Source: Delftia tsuruhatensis
GTDB taxonomy: Bacteria > Pseudomonadota > Gammaproteobacteria > Burkholderiales > Burkholderiaceae_C
Assembly (NCBI RefSeq): GCF_903815225.1
Contig: NZ_LR813084.1
Coordinates: forward strand, 5,976,001-6,040,000
Reading direction: 5' to 3'
DNA length: 64,000 nucleotides
This document shows, piece after piece, positions 52,845 to 61,759 of the stretch (within the stretch, counting starts at the first letter, position 1; each line of letters begins with the position of its first letter). A program made the position numbers and the translations under genes. The notes under the pieces were generated by a model. That model ran no database searches. It was not told where the DNA came from and saw only the letters and a program-made list of their open reading frames with translations.

Positions 52845-54461
52845 CTACAGGGCCTTGCGCAGCGTGGTGGGGGGGATCTTGAGCAGCTCGCGGTACTTGG
52901 CCACGGTGCGCCGCGCGCATTCGATGCCCTGCTCCTTGAGCATGTCGGCCAGTTGGTTGTCCGACAGCGGTTTCCTGGGATCCTCCGCCGAGACGAACTG
53001 CTTGATGAGGGCACGCACGGCCGTGCTCGATGCATTGCCGCCAGCCTCGGTGCCCAGGCCCGAGCCGAAGAAGTATTTCAGCTCGTAGGTGCCCTGGGGC
53101 GTGGCCATGTACTTGGCCGTGGTCACGCGGCTGATGGTCGACTCGTGCAGGCCCAGCGCATCGGCGATGTCGCGCAGCACCAGCGGGCGCATGGCCAGCT
53201 CGCCATGCACGAAGAAATTCTTCTGGCGCTCCACGATGGCCTGGGAGACACGCAATATGGTGTCGAAGCGCTGCTGGATGTTCTTGATGAACCAGCGCGC
53301 CTCCTGCAGCCGCTGCTGCAGCGCCGCATGGCCTTCGCTGCCCCGGTGGCTGCGCAATGCACTGGCATAGATGTCGTGCACGCGCAGCCTGGGCATGACG
53401 TCGGGGTTGAGCTGCACGCTGAACTCCACCCGTCCCGCGCCGCTGCGCACCGGGCGCACGATGACGTCGGGCACGATGATCTGGCGTTGCACGTCGGCAA
53501 AGCGCCGTCCGGGGCGCGGCTCCAGCCGGGCGATCAGCGCCAATGCCTCGCGCAGCCGCTCCTCACGCGCGCCACAAAGACTGGCCAGCTTGCGCAGATC
53601 GCGCCGCGCCAGCAGGTCCATGGGCTGGGCACAGATGTCCAGCGCGGTGCGCAGCACGGCCTGCCGGTCCTCGTCCTCGCTGCCGCCGTCGCCCTCGCGC
53701 CGGGCATCCGCCAGCAGGTCACGCAGCTGCAGCGTCAGGCACTCGGCCAGGTCGCGGGCGCCCACTCCCACGGGCTCCAGGCTTTGCAGCAGGCGCAGCG
53801 CCACGGTGAAGCGGTGCACCAGCTCCTCTCGCTCCTCCATGTCATCAGCGGCCAGGCCCTGGGCCAGTTCCTCGATCGGGTCCTCGAGATAGCCGTCGTC
53901 GTTGAGGTTCTCGATCAGGAACCGCAGCGCGGCGCGATCCACCTCGCCCAGGCGCAGGCTCAAGGCCTGGCGGTGCAGGTGGTCGGTCAGGCTCTCGCCG
54001 CTGCGGGCCAGCTCCGTGGCATCCGTCTCGTCATCATCGCCCTGGCCACGCGTGCGGCTGGAAGGCGCATCGCTGCCCCAGTCGCGGTCATCGGAGCCCG
54101 ATGTGCCCTGGCCGTCCCCTTCCCAGCTCAGGGACTCCGCCGTGCCGGAGGCTTCCACGGCATCGCCGGCCGAAGCCTCCGCAGACGGCTCCCACTCCGC
54201 CGTGGCAGCCGGCGCATCCGCACGGCTGTCCGCAAAGGAGTCCGCGCCTTCGGCACCGGCACCGCCGGGTTCGGCGGAGCCTGCGGCGGCATCGTTGCCG
54301 CCCTCCTCGGTCGCCAGCTCCAGGAAAGGGTTGTCGCCCAGCATCTGTTCGACTTCCTGCGCCAGCTCCAGCGTGGACAGCTGCAGCAGCTGTATGGACT
54401 GCTGCAGCTGCGGCGTGAGCGAAAGATGCTGGGAGACACGCAGCGAAAGCCCGGGCTTCAA
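52845..54461 (-). CDS. rpoN: RNA polymerase sigma-54 factor
   Basis: This sigma-54 protein has 538 residues. The N-terminal activator-interaction domain begins MKPGLSLRVSQHLSLTPQLQ and has QSIQLLQLSTLELAQEV. An acidic, low-complexity region extends from about 45 to 150, the core-binding domain follows, then the helix-turn-helix. The RpoN box ARRTVAKYRE lies near the end. It follows lptB on the same strand, as in most proteobacteria. It is convergent with rtcR with 21 bases between them. It serves the rtc promoter together with RtcR. Confidence 0.96.
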   Translation of the reverse strand: MKPGLSLRVSQHLSLTPQLQQSIQLLQLSTLELAQEVEQMLGDNPFLELATEEGGNDAAAGSAEPGGAGAEGADSFADSRADAPAATAEWEPSAEASAGDAVEASGTAESLSWEGDGQGTSGSDDRDWGSDAPSSRTRGQGDDDETDATELARSGESLTDHLHRQALSLRLGEVDRAALRFLIENLNDDGYLEDPIEELAQGLAADDMEEREELVHRFTVALRLLQSLEPVGVGARDLAECLTLQLRDLLADARREGDGGSEDEDRQAVLRTALDICAQPMDLLARRDLRKLASLCGAREERLREALALIARLEPRPGRRFADVQRQIIVPDVIVRPVRSGAGRVEFSVQLNPDVMPRLRVHDIYASALRSHRGSEGHAALQQRLQEARWFIKNIQQRFDTILRVSQAIVERQKNFFVHGELAMRPLVLRDIADALGLHESTISRVTTAKYMATPQGTYELKYFFGSGLGTEAGGNASSTAVRALIKQFVSAEDPRKPLSDNQLADMLKEQGIECARRTVAKYRELLKIPPTTLRKAL

Positions 54462-54515
54462 GCGGCAGCTCCTTCACGCAGACAGTCTGGCAGTCGGGCC
54501 GGGCTTCGCATGGCG

Positions 54516-55304
54516 CTACATCCGGAAGTGTTCACCGAGGTAGACGCGGCGCACTTCTGCGTTGTCCACGATCTCCTCGGGCGTGCCCTGGGCCAGCACG
54601 TGGCCATCGCTGATGATGAAGGCATGGTCGCAGATGCCCAGCGTCTCGCGCACGTTGTGGTCGGTGATGAGCACGCCGATGCCGCGCGCCTTGAGAAAGC
54701 CGATGATGCGCTGGATCTCGATCACGGCAATGGGGTCGATGCCGGCGAAGGGCTCGTCCAGCAGGATGAAGCGCGGCTGCGTGGCCAGGGCACGCGCGAT
54801 CTCGACGCGGCGGCGCTCGCCGCCCGACAGCGCCAGCGCCGGCGAGGCGCGCAGATGGTCCACGCGCAGCTCCTGCAGCAGCTCCGTCAGGCGCTCCTCG
54901 ATGACGCTTCGCGCCAACGGCCGGCCCTGCTCGTCCTTTTGCAGCTCCAGCACGGCGCGGACATTGTCCTCGACGCTGAGCTTGCGAAAGATCGACGCCT
55001 CCTGCGGTAGATAGGACAGGCCCAGACGCGAGCGCTGGTGGATGGGCATGTTGCCCACGGACTGGCCGTCGATGAAGATGTCACCGCCGTCGCTGCGCAC
55101 CAAGCCCACGATCATGTAGAACGAGGTGGTCTTGCCCGCGCCGTTGGGGCCGAGCAGGCCCACGACCTCGCCTTTTTCCACGGTCAGAGAGACGTCCTTG
55201 ACCACCTTGCGGCTGCCGTAGGACTTGGCCAGGTGGCGGGCCTGCAGGCTGCTGCCCTGGGCCATGCGTTGCGCCGCACCGACGGCTTGCGCCTGCGTGC
55301 TCAT
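54516..55304 (-). CDS. lptB: Lipopolysaccharide export ABC transporter ATPase LptB
   Basis: This 262-residue ATPase powers removal of lipopolysaccharide from the inner membrane. Walker A is GLLGPNGAGKTTSFYMIVGL, the ABC signature is ALSGGERRRVEIARAL, and Walker B is FILLDEPFAGIDP. The H-loop TDHNVRETLGICD is present. It overlaps the lptA stop by four bases, so they are co-translated. An extra N-terminal 20 residues are probable. The frame is intact. Confidence 0.95.
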   Translation of the reverse strand: MSTQAQAVGAAQRMAQGSSLQARHLAKSYGSRKVVKDVSLTVEKGEVVGLLGPNGAGKTTSFYMIVGLVRSDGGDIFIDGQSVGNMPIHQRSRLGLSYLPQEASIFRKLSVEDNVRAVLELQKDEQGRPLARSVIEERLTELLQELRVDHLRASPALALSGGERRRVEIARALATQPRFILLDEPFAGIDPIAVIEIQRIIGFLKARGIGVLITDHNVRETLGICDHAFIISDGHVLAQGTPEEIVDNAEVRRVYLGEHFRM

Positions 55305-55954
55305 CGCCTGGTTCCACCCAGGCTGTCCAGGGTGCCGCTGGGCTGCAGCGGCGTGCCAGGCGACACAGGACGCGGCTGTGCGCCCGGTGTGCCTTCCTTG
55401 GGCGCCAGAACAGCGCGAACGCGCCCGCCCTGGCCGGCCGTGGAGCTGGGCTGGCCACCGCTGGTCTTTTGTCCATCGACGGTGAACACGTCGGTGAGGT
55501 TGTTGTAGACGATGATGGAGCCCGTGATCTCATCGCTGAGCTGGCCGCCACGGTAGCGCCGCAGCTCGCCGCGGCGGATGAACTTCACGAGGTCGGCCTT
55601 GCCGTCATATTCGATGACCTCGCCCTCCCCTTCCACGAACTCCTCGGGCTGGCCGGGGACGGTATCGCGCTTTTGCCGGAAGAAGGCGCGCTTGCCGGAC
55701 TCGGCCGTCACCACACCGTACTGATAGCCTTCCGGGTCCTGCCGCACATCGAGCTGTGCGCCGCGCAGCACGATGGTGCCCTTGGTCATCACCACATTGC
55801 CGGTGAACACGCTGGTCTGCTTGAGCTCGTCATGGCGCAGCGCGTCGGCCTCGATGTTCATGGGCTTGGTGCTGTCGGCCTTTTCAGCCAGAGCCATACC
55901 GGCGAAGGCCGCCAGGGCGGCTGCGAGCAGGAGGGGGGAAAGTCGTTGTTTCAT
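55301..55954 (-). CDS. lptA: Lipopolysaccharide transport periplasmic protein LptA
   Basis: LptA forms the periplasmic bridge for lipopolysaccharide from LptC to LptD. The 217-residue product has a signal peptide (PLLLAAALAAFAGMALA) and an OstA-like beta-jellyroll with MNIEADALRHDELKQTSVFT, GNVVMTKGTIVLRGAQLDVR and GEGEVIEYDGKADLVKFIRR. The tail is proline- and glycine-rich. I took ATG 55954; another in-frame ATG exists at 55981. No lptC or kdsC precedes it; a dsbA gene does. Confidence 0.93.
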   Translation of the reverse strand: MKQRLSPLLLAAALAAFAGMALAEKADSTKPMNIEADALRHDELKQTSVFTGNVVMTKGTIVLRGAQLDVRQDPEGYQYGVVTAESGKRAFFRQKRDTVPGQPEEFVEGEGEVIEYDGKADLVKFIRRGELRRYRGGQLSDEITGSIIVYNNLTDVFTVDGQKTSGGQPSSTAGQGGRVRAVLAPKEGTPGAQPRPVSPGTPLQPSGTLDSLGGTRR

Positions 55955-56067
55955 GGAGGGCACGCTTCTTGCATCCATTGTAGGGGGTGTCGCGCGCAAC
56001 CGTTTCTGGCGTCTTTCAGACGACGGCAAAGCCCAGCCATGCAGGACACAAAAAGGGGTTTCCAAAA

Positions 56068-56098
56068 GCAACAGGCCCGCGCTGGGCGGGCCTGTTGC
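56068..56098 (-). terminator. Terminator of dsbA
   Basis: GCAACAGGCCCGC (56068-56080) and GCGGGCCTGTTGC (56086-56098) form a perfect 13-bp stem with a five-base loop. On the reverse strand the stem is followed by TTTTGG. It ends the dsbA transcript, and lptA starts beyond it. Confidence 0.9.
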
Positions 56099-56123
56099 AC
56101 GGTGGCAGGACCGAAGCCTTGCC

Positions 56124-56774
56124 TCAGCCCTTGCGGGCGGTGGCGATCAACTGGTCGACCACGCGCAGCACGTTGGTCATGTTGCCGGCCTTGGTGCCAT
56201 CGGTGTAGTAGCGGCCTGCCACGCCCATGGCCGGCACGCCCTCGACCTCGTAGTCCTGCTGCAGCTGGGTGGCCTTGCGCACCTGGTTGGACACGGTGAA
56301 GGAGTTGTAGACCTCCTTGAACTTGGCCACGTCCACGCCCTGCTTGCCGACCCAGGCGAAGATGTCCTCGTCCTTGGCCAGGCGGTTGCGCTCCACATGG
56401 ATGGCATGGAAGGCGCGCGCATGCATGGTGTCCAGCAGGTTCATGCCTTCAAAGGCGTAGTAGAGCTTTTGCTGGGGCACGAAGCTGGCGTTGAAGGCCA
56501 CGGGCACGCGGTGCACGACCACGTCGGCGGGAGCCTGGTTCTTCCACGCGGCGAAGGTGGGCTCGAACGCGTTGCAGTGCGGGCAGCTGTACCAGAAGAA
56601 CTCGACCACCTCGACCTTGCCGGCGCCAGCGCTGGTGGGCGCGGGCTTGCCCAGCTTGATGTAGTCCTTGCCTTCCTTGGGCGCTGCCGCCTGGGCCTGG
56701 ACCGCGGAGGTGCCCAGCGTCAACGCGCCAGTGGCGGCTGCGGAGGCAGCCAGGGAGAAATCGCGGCGATTCAT
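56124..56774 (-). CDS. dsbA: Thiol:disulfide interchange protein DsbA
   Basis: This periplasmic oxidase of 216 residues introduces disulfides into secreted proteins. A Tat-like or Sec signal (MNRRDFSLAASAAATGALTL) precedes the thioredoxin domain. The active site is FFWYSCPHCNAFEPTFAAW, with Cys-Pro-His-Cys. The cis-proline loop is VEGVPAMGVAGRYY. ATG 56774 has GAGGAG upstream. The N-terminal two Arg residues suggest Tat export, which would be unusual for DsbA. Confidence 0.92.
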   Translation of the reverse strand: MNRRDFSLAASAAATGALTLGTSAVQAQAAAPKEGKDYIKLGKPAPTSAGAGKVEVVEFFWYSCPHCNAFEPTFAAWKNQAPADVVVHRVPVAFNASFVPQQKLYYAFEGMNLLDTMHARAFHAIHVERNRLAKDEDIFAWVGKQGVDVAKFKEVYNSFTVSNQVRKATQLQQDYEVEGVPAMGVAGRYYTDGTKAGNMTNVLRVVDQLIATARKG

Positions 56775-56849
56775 CAAAACAAACTCCTCGTTCAATGCTG
56801 GAGGTTAGGAGGCACGGCCTCGCCAAAAGTTCATCGCTTGTTCAGCGCG

Positions 56850-57530
56850 TCATCGCGCCGCGCGCACCAGAGTCGATTCCACGCCGGCGCCATCGAGCTT
56901 TTGCTTGAGCTGCTCGGCATCGTCGCGCTTGGCGAACGGACCCACCCGCACACGGAAGATGGTGATGCCGTTTTGCTCGCGCTCGCTCACGCGCGCCTCC
57001 CAGCCCAGCATCGCGAGCTTGGCGCGCTGTGCATCGGCATCGCCCTGGCTTCGGAAGGCGCCGGCCTGTACGAAATAGTTGAAGCCGGCGTCGGCCTTCT
57101 CGGCCTTTTCCGCCTTCTCGGCAGCCGCGGAGCGTGCCTTGACCAGGTCACCCAACGGATCGGTCGAGGTCTTGCCGTCGGCCTTGGCATCCGGCTTGGC
57201 GGGGGGCTTGGCAGGATCCACGGGCGCGGGCGGCGGCGTCACGCCGCCGGCCACGGCCGGCGGGGTCGGCGTGCTATTGCCAGGCAGGGCAGGCGTCACG
57301 GCAGCCGGGGGTGGCGGCGCAGGATTCCTGCCCTGCAACGGCGCATTGGGATCCCAGTTCTTGTTGCGCTGGGCCTCGGCCGCGTCCTGGTCAGCCGTCT
57401 TGCCACCCTTGGTGAGGAAGGGCACCGGCACCTTGGTCACATAGACGGCAACGGCCAGGGCTGCTGCCAGGCCGACGATCATGCCGATGATGAGACCGAT
57501 GACGGTGCCCCCACGTTGCTGTGTCTTCAT
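56850..57530 (-). CDS. SPOR-domain cell-division-type membrane protein
   Basis: This 226-residue inner-membrane protein has a short cytoplasmic start, one helix (VIGLIIGMIVGLAAALAVAV), a Pro/Ala/Lys-rich linker and a C-terminal SPOR domain (FNYFVQAGAFRSQGDADAQR, IFRVRVGPFAKRDDAEQLKQ). SPOR domains bind denuded peptidoglycan at the division septum, so this is a FtsN-like protein. It lies just downstream of argS, which is frequent in betaproteobacteria. Confidence 0.92.
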   Translation of the reverse strand: MKTQQRGGTVIGLIIGMIVGLAAALAVAVYVTKVPVPFLTKGGKTADQDAAEAQRNKNWDPNAPLQGRNPAPPPPAAVTPALPGNSTPTPPAVAGGVTPPPAPVDPAKPPAKPDAKADGKTSTDPLGDLVKARSAAAEKAEKAEKADAGFNYFVQAGAFRSQGDADAQRAKLAMLGWEARVSEREQNGITIFRVRVGPFAKRDDAEQLKQKLDGAGVESTLVRAAR

Positions 57531-57551
57531 AGATCGTTGTGGTCGCTCGAT

Positions 57552-59249
57552 TTACATGCGTTGCGGGGCCGAGACGCCCAGCACCGCCAGGCCATTGTGC
57601 AATACCTGGCGCGTGGCCGAGATCAGCGCCAGGCGCGCGAGCCTGACCTTCTCATCGTCCACCAGGATGCGCTCGGCATCGTAGTAGCTGTGGTACAGCG
57701 AGGCCAGCTCGCGCAGATAGAAGGTCACGTCGTGCGGTGCATTGCCTTCGGCGGCCGAGGTCAGCATGGCCGGGTACTTGGCCAGCTGCAGCATCAGGGC
57801 CTGGGCCTGCGGGCCTTGCAGCGCAGAAAGGTCCACATCCTTGAGCGTGGACGCATCGCCACCCCAGGCCGCCAGCACGGAGCAGATGCGTGCATGGGCG
57901 TACTGCACGTAGTACACGGGGTTGTCGTTGTTCTGGGCCACGGCCAGGTCCACGTCGAAGGTGTACTCGGTGTCGGGCTTGCGCGAGAGCAGGAAGAAGC
58001 GCACCGCGTCCTTGCTGGTCCACTCGATCAGATCGCGCAGCGTGACGTAGGAGCCTGCCCGCTTGCTGATCTTGACTTCCTCGCCGCCGCGCACCACGCG
58101 CACCATGGTGTGCAGCACATAGTCGGGATAGCCGGCCGGGATGCCCACATCGGCGGCCTGCAGGCCGGCGCGCACGCGCGCGATGGTGCCGTGGTGGTCG
58201 GTGCCCTGGATGTTGACGACCTTGCCGAAGCCGCGCTTGAACTTCTGGATGTGATAGGCGACATCGGGCACGAAATACGTGTAGTTGCCGTCCTTCTTGC
58301 GCATCACGCGGTCCTTGTCGTCACCGTAGTCGGTGGACCTGAGCCACAGCGCGCCATCGAGCTCGTAGGTGTGGCCGCCCGCGATCAGGCGCTGCACGGC
58401 ATCCTCGACATAGCCGTTGGTGTAGAGGCTGGATTCGAGGTAGTACTGGTCGAAGTGCAGATTGAAGGCCTGCAGGTCCTTGTCCTGCTCGTTGCGCAGG
58501 TAGGCGACGGCGAACTGGCGGATGTTGTCGTAGTCCTCGACATCGCCATTGGCCGTGAATTCGCGGTCATCGGCCTTGACGGTCTTCTTCACCTTGAAAT
58601 CGTCGGCGATGTCCTGGATGTAGTCGCCGTTGTAGAAGGCCTTGCTTTCCGGATTCTCCGGATCCGTGGGCCAGCAGGCGTCGCCGGGCTTGAAGCCCTT
58701 GGCACGCAGCTGCGTGCTCTTGGTCAGCGTGTCGATCTGCACGCCCGCGTCGTTGTAGTAGAACTCGCGGTGCACGCCCCAGCCCTGGGTGGCGTAGAGA
58801 TTGCAGATGGCATCGCCCAGCGCGGCCTGGCGGCCATGGCCCACGTGCAGCGGGCCGGTGGGATTGGCCGAGACGAACTCCACCAGCACTTTCTCGCCGC
58901 GGTCGGCCTGCCAGCCGAACTTCTCGGGCTGGCCCAGCACCTCGCGGATCACTTCCTGCTTGGCGGCGGGCTTGAGCCGGATGTTCAGAAAGCCGGGACC
59001 GGCGATCTCGATGGCATCGACCCAGCGCTGGAAGGCGGGCGTGGCCTCCAGCGCGGCCTTGAGCTGCTCGCCGAGCGCACGCGGGTTGAGCTTGAGCGGC
59101 TTGGCCAGCTGCATGGCGGCCGTGCAGGCGAAATCGCCATGGGCAGCCACCTTGGGAGATTCAAAAGCGGCACGCGCACCGGCGCCGGGCGACAAAGTTT
59201 CGAGCTCGCCGGCAAGGGCCGCGAGCAGTTCCTGTTTGACGGAGAGCAT
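57552..59249 (-). CDS. argS: Arginyl-tRNA synthetase
   Basis: This class I synthetase of 565 residues charges tRNA-Arg. The N-terminal Add1 domain precedes the HIGH-type motif, SANPTGPLHVGHGRQAALGD. The KMSKS-like region is EEVKISKRAGSYVTLRDLIE. A helical anticodon-binding domain forms the C-terminus (YVQYAHARICSVLAAWGGD onward). The frame is intact and the gene is followed 21 bases later by the SPOR protein. Confidence 0.96.
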   Translation of the reverse strand: MLSVKQELLAALAGELETLSPGAGARAAFESPKVAAHGDFACTAAMQLAKPLKLNPRALGEQLKAALEATPAFQRWVDAIEIAGPGFLNIRLKPAAKQEVIREVLGQPEKFGWQADRGEKVLVEFVSANPTGPLHVGHGRQAALGDAICNLYATQGWGVHREFYYNDAGVQIDTLTKSTQLRAKGFKPGDACWPTDPENPESKAFYNGDYIQDIADDFKVKKTVKADDREFTANGDVEDYDNIRQFAVAYLRNEQDKDLQAFNLHFDQYYLESSLYTNGYVEDAVQRLIAGGHTYELDGALWLRSTDYGDDKDRVMRKKDGNYTYFVPDVAYHIQKFKRGFGKVVNIQGTDHHGTIARVRAGLQAADVGIPAGYPDYVLHTMVRVVRGGEEVKISKRAGSYVTLRDLIEWTSKDAVRFFLLSRKPDTEYTFDVDLAVAQNNDNPVYYVQYAHARICSVLAAWGGDASTLKDVDLSALQGPQAQALMLQLAKYPAMLTSAAEGNAPHDVTFYLRELASLYHSYYDAERILVDDEKVRLARLALISATRQVLHNGLAVLGVSAPQRM

Positions 59250-59303
59250 CGGCGGATTCTACGTGGCAGCCCCGCCCCATGCCGCCGGACAGGAAAACCA
59301 GGC

Positions 59304-59750
59304 CTACATGCCCCGTGCCCAGAACACCGCGACGACCGCGATCACGGGCACCACGTGCGCCTGCCACATCACCCAGCGGCGCGTGCCGGTCACCTCGGTG
59401 GCAGAAGGCAGTCCCTGGCCGGCATCGAGGGCGCGGCGCCAGCGCCGGAAGGCCAGCGTGGGCTTGATGGACAACAGGGCACCGACGACGAACAAGGTCA
59501 TCTTCAGATGAAACAGTGGCTGCGAAACGTACCAGGACATGCCCTTGACGCCCCACACCAGGCGCGCGATGCCGGTCAGCACCAGGAACACCACGGCCAG
59601 CCCATAGATCATGTCCAGCCGCGCCAGGCGCTGGACCACGGCGGGACTCATCCATTCGCTGCGACACAGTGCCGCCTGGCTGGACAGGAACACCACGAAG
59701 GTCAGGATCGCCAGCAGGTGCAGGCTGGCCAGAATGGCTTCTATCGTCAT
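59304..59750 (-). CDS. DUF2214-family membrane protein
   Basis: This protein has 148 residues and four helices (ILASLHLLAILTFVVFLSSQ, MIYGLAVVFLVLTGIARLVW, LFHLKMTLFVVGALLSIKP, VMWQAHVVPVIAVVAVFWA). Histidines in SLHLL, FHLK and QAHVVP are conserved in the family and could bind heme or metal, but no function is established. I chose the ATG at 59750; the frame extends upstream. It stands alone with argS downstream. Confidence 0.82.
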   Translation of the reverse strand: MTIEAILASLHLLAILTFVVFLSSQAALCRSEWMSPAVVQRLARLDMIYGLAVVFLVLTGIARLVWGVKGMSWYVSQPLFHLKMTLFVVGALLSIKPTLAFRRWRRALDAGQGLPSATEVTGTRRWVMWQAHVVPVIAVVAVFWARGM

Positions 59751-59889
59751 CGCGAACCCGTAAAAGAAGTGAACCCCATGGGCCAGGCCCTCCCGGAGGT
59801 CCGCCAAGCCCATGCCCGGGCCTCATTACGCCAGAAATACCGGAGGCCAACCTGATGCCCGAGGCAATCGGTAGACCTCCGCAGTCCGC

Positions 59890-60495
59890 TCACCGCGCGA
59901 GTTCTTCGCGCAGCCAGTCGTCCAGCAGCGTCTTCTCATAGCGCAGGGGGTCGTTGGGATAGAGGTCGGGGCGCATCATGAAGCTGGGGTCGCGCAACTG
60001 GCGGCTGCCTTCGCGCAGCAGCTTGCCGCCCGCATCCAGCAGCTTGAAGCGCAGGTCTATGCGCGGCGGATAGATGTCGCGCACGATGCGCACATCGGCG
60101 GCCTGGGGTCCGCGCCAGGGCTCGAAGCTGCCGGCACGCTGCACGTCGGTGACATGCACCTCCAGCTTCTGGCCGGTAGGCAGCCTGGGAGCAGCGCGCT
60201 CGGCCAGGTGCTGGCCCAGCGCATCGACCCAGGCGCGGCGTGCCTTCTCGCCCTCGCGCGGGCCGCTGCGCGAGGCATCGAAGCGCGCGGGGTCGTCAAA
60301 AGTCACGCTCACGATGCCTGCGGGCACGGCGCCCTGGCGTGGCCCGCCGGCCTGACCGGGCTCCGGCACATGGGTTGCGCAGCCCGCGGCCAGCCCCAGG
60401 CAGGCGGCCCCCAGCGCCATGCGCATCCAGCGCCGCCACCCAGACGACGCCTGGCGCACCGTGGATATCGCTTGTGTTGCAGTCGACACCGCCAT
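59890..60495 (-). CDS. DUF3016-family lipoprotein
   Basis: The N-terminus has a membrane segment with a lipobox, LGLAAGC, near residue 38, so the mature protein is a lipoprotein after a long basic start. The DUF3016 domain follows (IVSVTFDDPARFDASRSGPR, AWVDALGQHLAERAAPRLPT, DIYPPRIDLRFKLLDAGGKL, SRQLRDPSFMMRP). The function is unknown; members are found in many Gammaproteobacteria and Betaproteobacteria. The gene is 201 codons and single. Confidence 0.82.
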   Translation of the reverse strand: MAVSTATQAISTVRQASSGWRRWMRMALGAACLGLAAGCATHVPEPGQAGGPRQGAVPAGIVSVTFDDPARFDASRSGPREGEKARRAWVDALGQHLAERAAPRLPTGQKLEVHVTDVQRAGSFEPWRGPQAADVRIVRDIYPPRIDLRFKLLDAGGKLLREGSRQLRDPSFMMRPDLYPNDPLRYEKTLLDDWLREELAR

Positions 60496-60522
60496 TCGTT
60501 CCTCCTTGGCTGGCCGGCCCGC

Positions 60523-61458
60523 TCAGGCCGCCTGGGTACGGCGCCAGAACTCCGGCTGCTCGTAGTGGTGCTTGAGATAGTCGATCCACAGGCGCACGCG
60601 CAATGGCATGTGCTTGCGCTGGGGAAAGACCACGAAGATGCCATTGGGCGGTGCCGCGAACTCCTCCAGCACCGCCACCAGGCGCCCGGCGGCGATCTCG
60701 GCCTCGACCTCCCAGGTGCTGCGCCAGGCGATGCCCCAGCCGCCGATGCACCAGTCATGCAGCACCTGGCCGTCGGAGCAGTCCAGAGGCCCGCCCGGCT
60801 TGAAATGCACGACCTCGCTGGTGCCACTGTCGGGATGCGGAATGCGGAAGGCCCAGCCGCGTGTCTGCGAAGCGTCGCTGGACAGCGTAAGGCAATCGTG
60901 TTGCGTGAGTTCGCTGGGGTGGCGCGGCGTGCCACGGCGTTCCAGGTAACCCGGCGTGGCAACGCACAGACGCCGGTTGTCGGCGATGCGCACGCTGACC
61001 AGGGCCGAATCGGGCAGGTCGCCGACACGCACCGCGCAGTCGAACCCTTCGCCAGCCAGGTCCACCACCCGGTCACTCAGGTTCAGTGAGATGGTGACGT
61101 CGGGATGCAGGTCGCGGAACCGCGGCACCAGGGGCGCGACATGGCGCCGCCCGAAGCCCGCAGGCGCCGTGATGCGCAGATGCCCCGTGGCCTTGACCCC
61201 GCCTGCGCTGACGCTGGCCTCGGCATTGGCCACATCGGACAACAGGCGCTGGCAGTCCTCCAGAAAGGCGCTGCCTTCATGCGTGAGCGAGATGCGCCGC
61301 GTGGTGCGCACCATGAGCTTGACGCCCAGGTGCTCCTCCAGGGCATCGAGGCGCCTTCCCATGATGGCCGGCGCCACGCCTTCGGCCTTGGCGGCCGCCG
61401 TGAGGCTGCCGCGCGTGGCCACCGATACGAAAGACTCGAATGCCTTGAGCTTGTCCAT
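60523..61458 (-). CDS. LysR-family transcriptional regulator
   Basis: The 311-residue product has the LysR helix-turn-helix (MDKLKAFESFVSVATRGSLT, AAAKAEGVAPAIMGRRLDAL) and a CrgA/DsdC-type effector domain (TGHLRITAPAGFGRRHVAPL, AGEGFDCAVRVGDLPDSALV). I chose the ATG at 61458 because it gives the normal family N-terminus. It is divergent from glcB with 301 bases between them, so it may control malate synthase. Confidence 0.9.
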   Translation of the reverse strand: MDKLKAFESFVSVATRGSLTAAAKAEGVAPAIMGRRLDALEEHLGVKLMVRTTRRISLTHEGSAFLEDCQRLLSDVANAEASVSAGGVKATGHLRITAPAGFGRRHVAPLVPRFRDLHPDVTISLNLSDRVVDLAGEGFDCAVRVGDLPDSALVSVRIADNRRLCVATPGYLERRGTPRHPSELTQHDCLTLSSDASQTRGWAFRIPHPDSGTSEVVHFKPGGPLDCSDGQVLHDWCIGGWGIAWRSTWEVEAEIAAGRLVAVLEEFAAPPNGIFVVFPQRKHMPLRVRLWIDYLKHHYEQPEFWRRTQAA

Positions 61459-61623
61459 GACCGCTGTCCGTTTCTCTTCTGTTTTCTTGCCGGCATGCCA
61501 ATGCACGCCTGTCTCCTGGGGCCGCCTTTTGCACAGCAGGCACGGGCTGTCTGCCCTGTGCGCCACGCATCAGGCCACATGCCGGGTCCGTAGGTTCCAG
61601 CCTGTTCGCAACCTTCCCATATT

Positions 61624-61675
61624 TTTGCGTAAAAGTCACGAGTTTTAAGATTTCCGGTCTATTTATGTACGCAAA
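61624..61675. promoter_or_regulatory. Inverted TTTGCGTA / TACGCAAA pair upstream of glcB
   Basis: TTTGCGTA at 61624-61631 and TACGCAAA at 61668-61675 are perfect inverted copies 36 bases apart in the AT-rich lysR-glcB spacer. TACGCAAA is also part of the palindromic region at 37271-37298. The rest of 61459-61759 contains no gene; a small hairpin GTCTG-AG-CAGAC precedes glcB near 61717. Confidence 0.5.
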
Positions 61676-61759
61676 TAAATCTAATAAAGTATTCCTTATA
61701 GTCAGGCCCGAAGAGGGTCTGAGCAGACTTTCCATCCATCCAACTCGGGGGTTCCCACC

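Noticed and set aside
55773..59855. A 1360-codon forward open frame across dsbA, the SPOR gene and argS
   Set aside because: It is antisense to well-supported genes, has low-complexity His/Arg/Gly composition and no family motif. Long open frames on the opposite strand are common in high-GC DNA.
61711..61735. A riboswitch in the glcB leader
   Set aside because: Only a small GTCTG-AG-CAGAC hairpin is visible. It fits no known riboswitch pattern.
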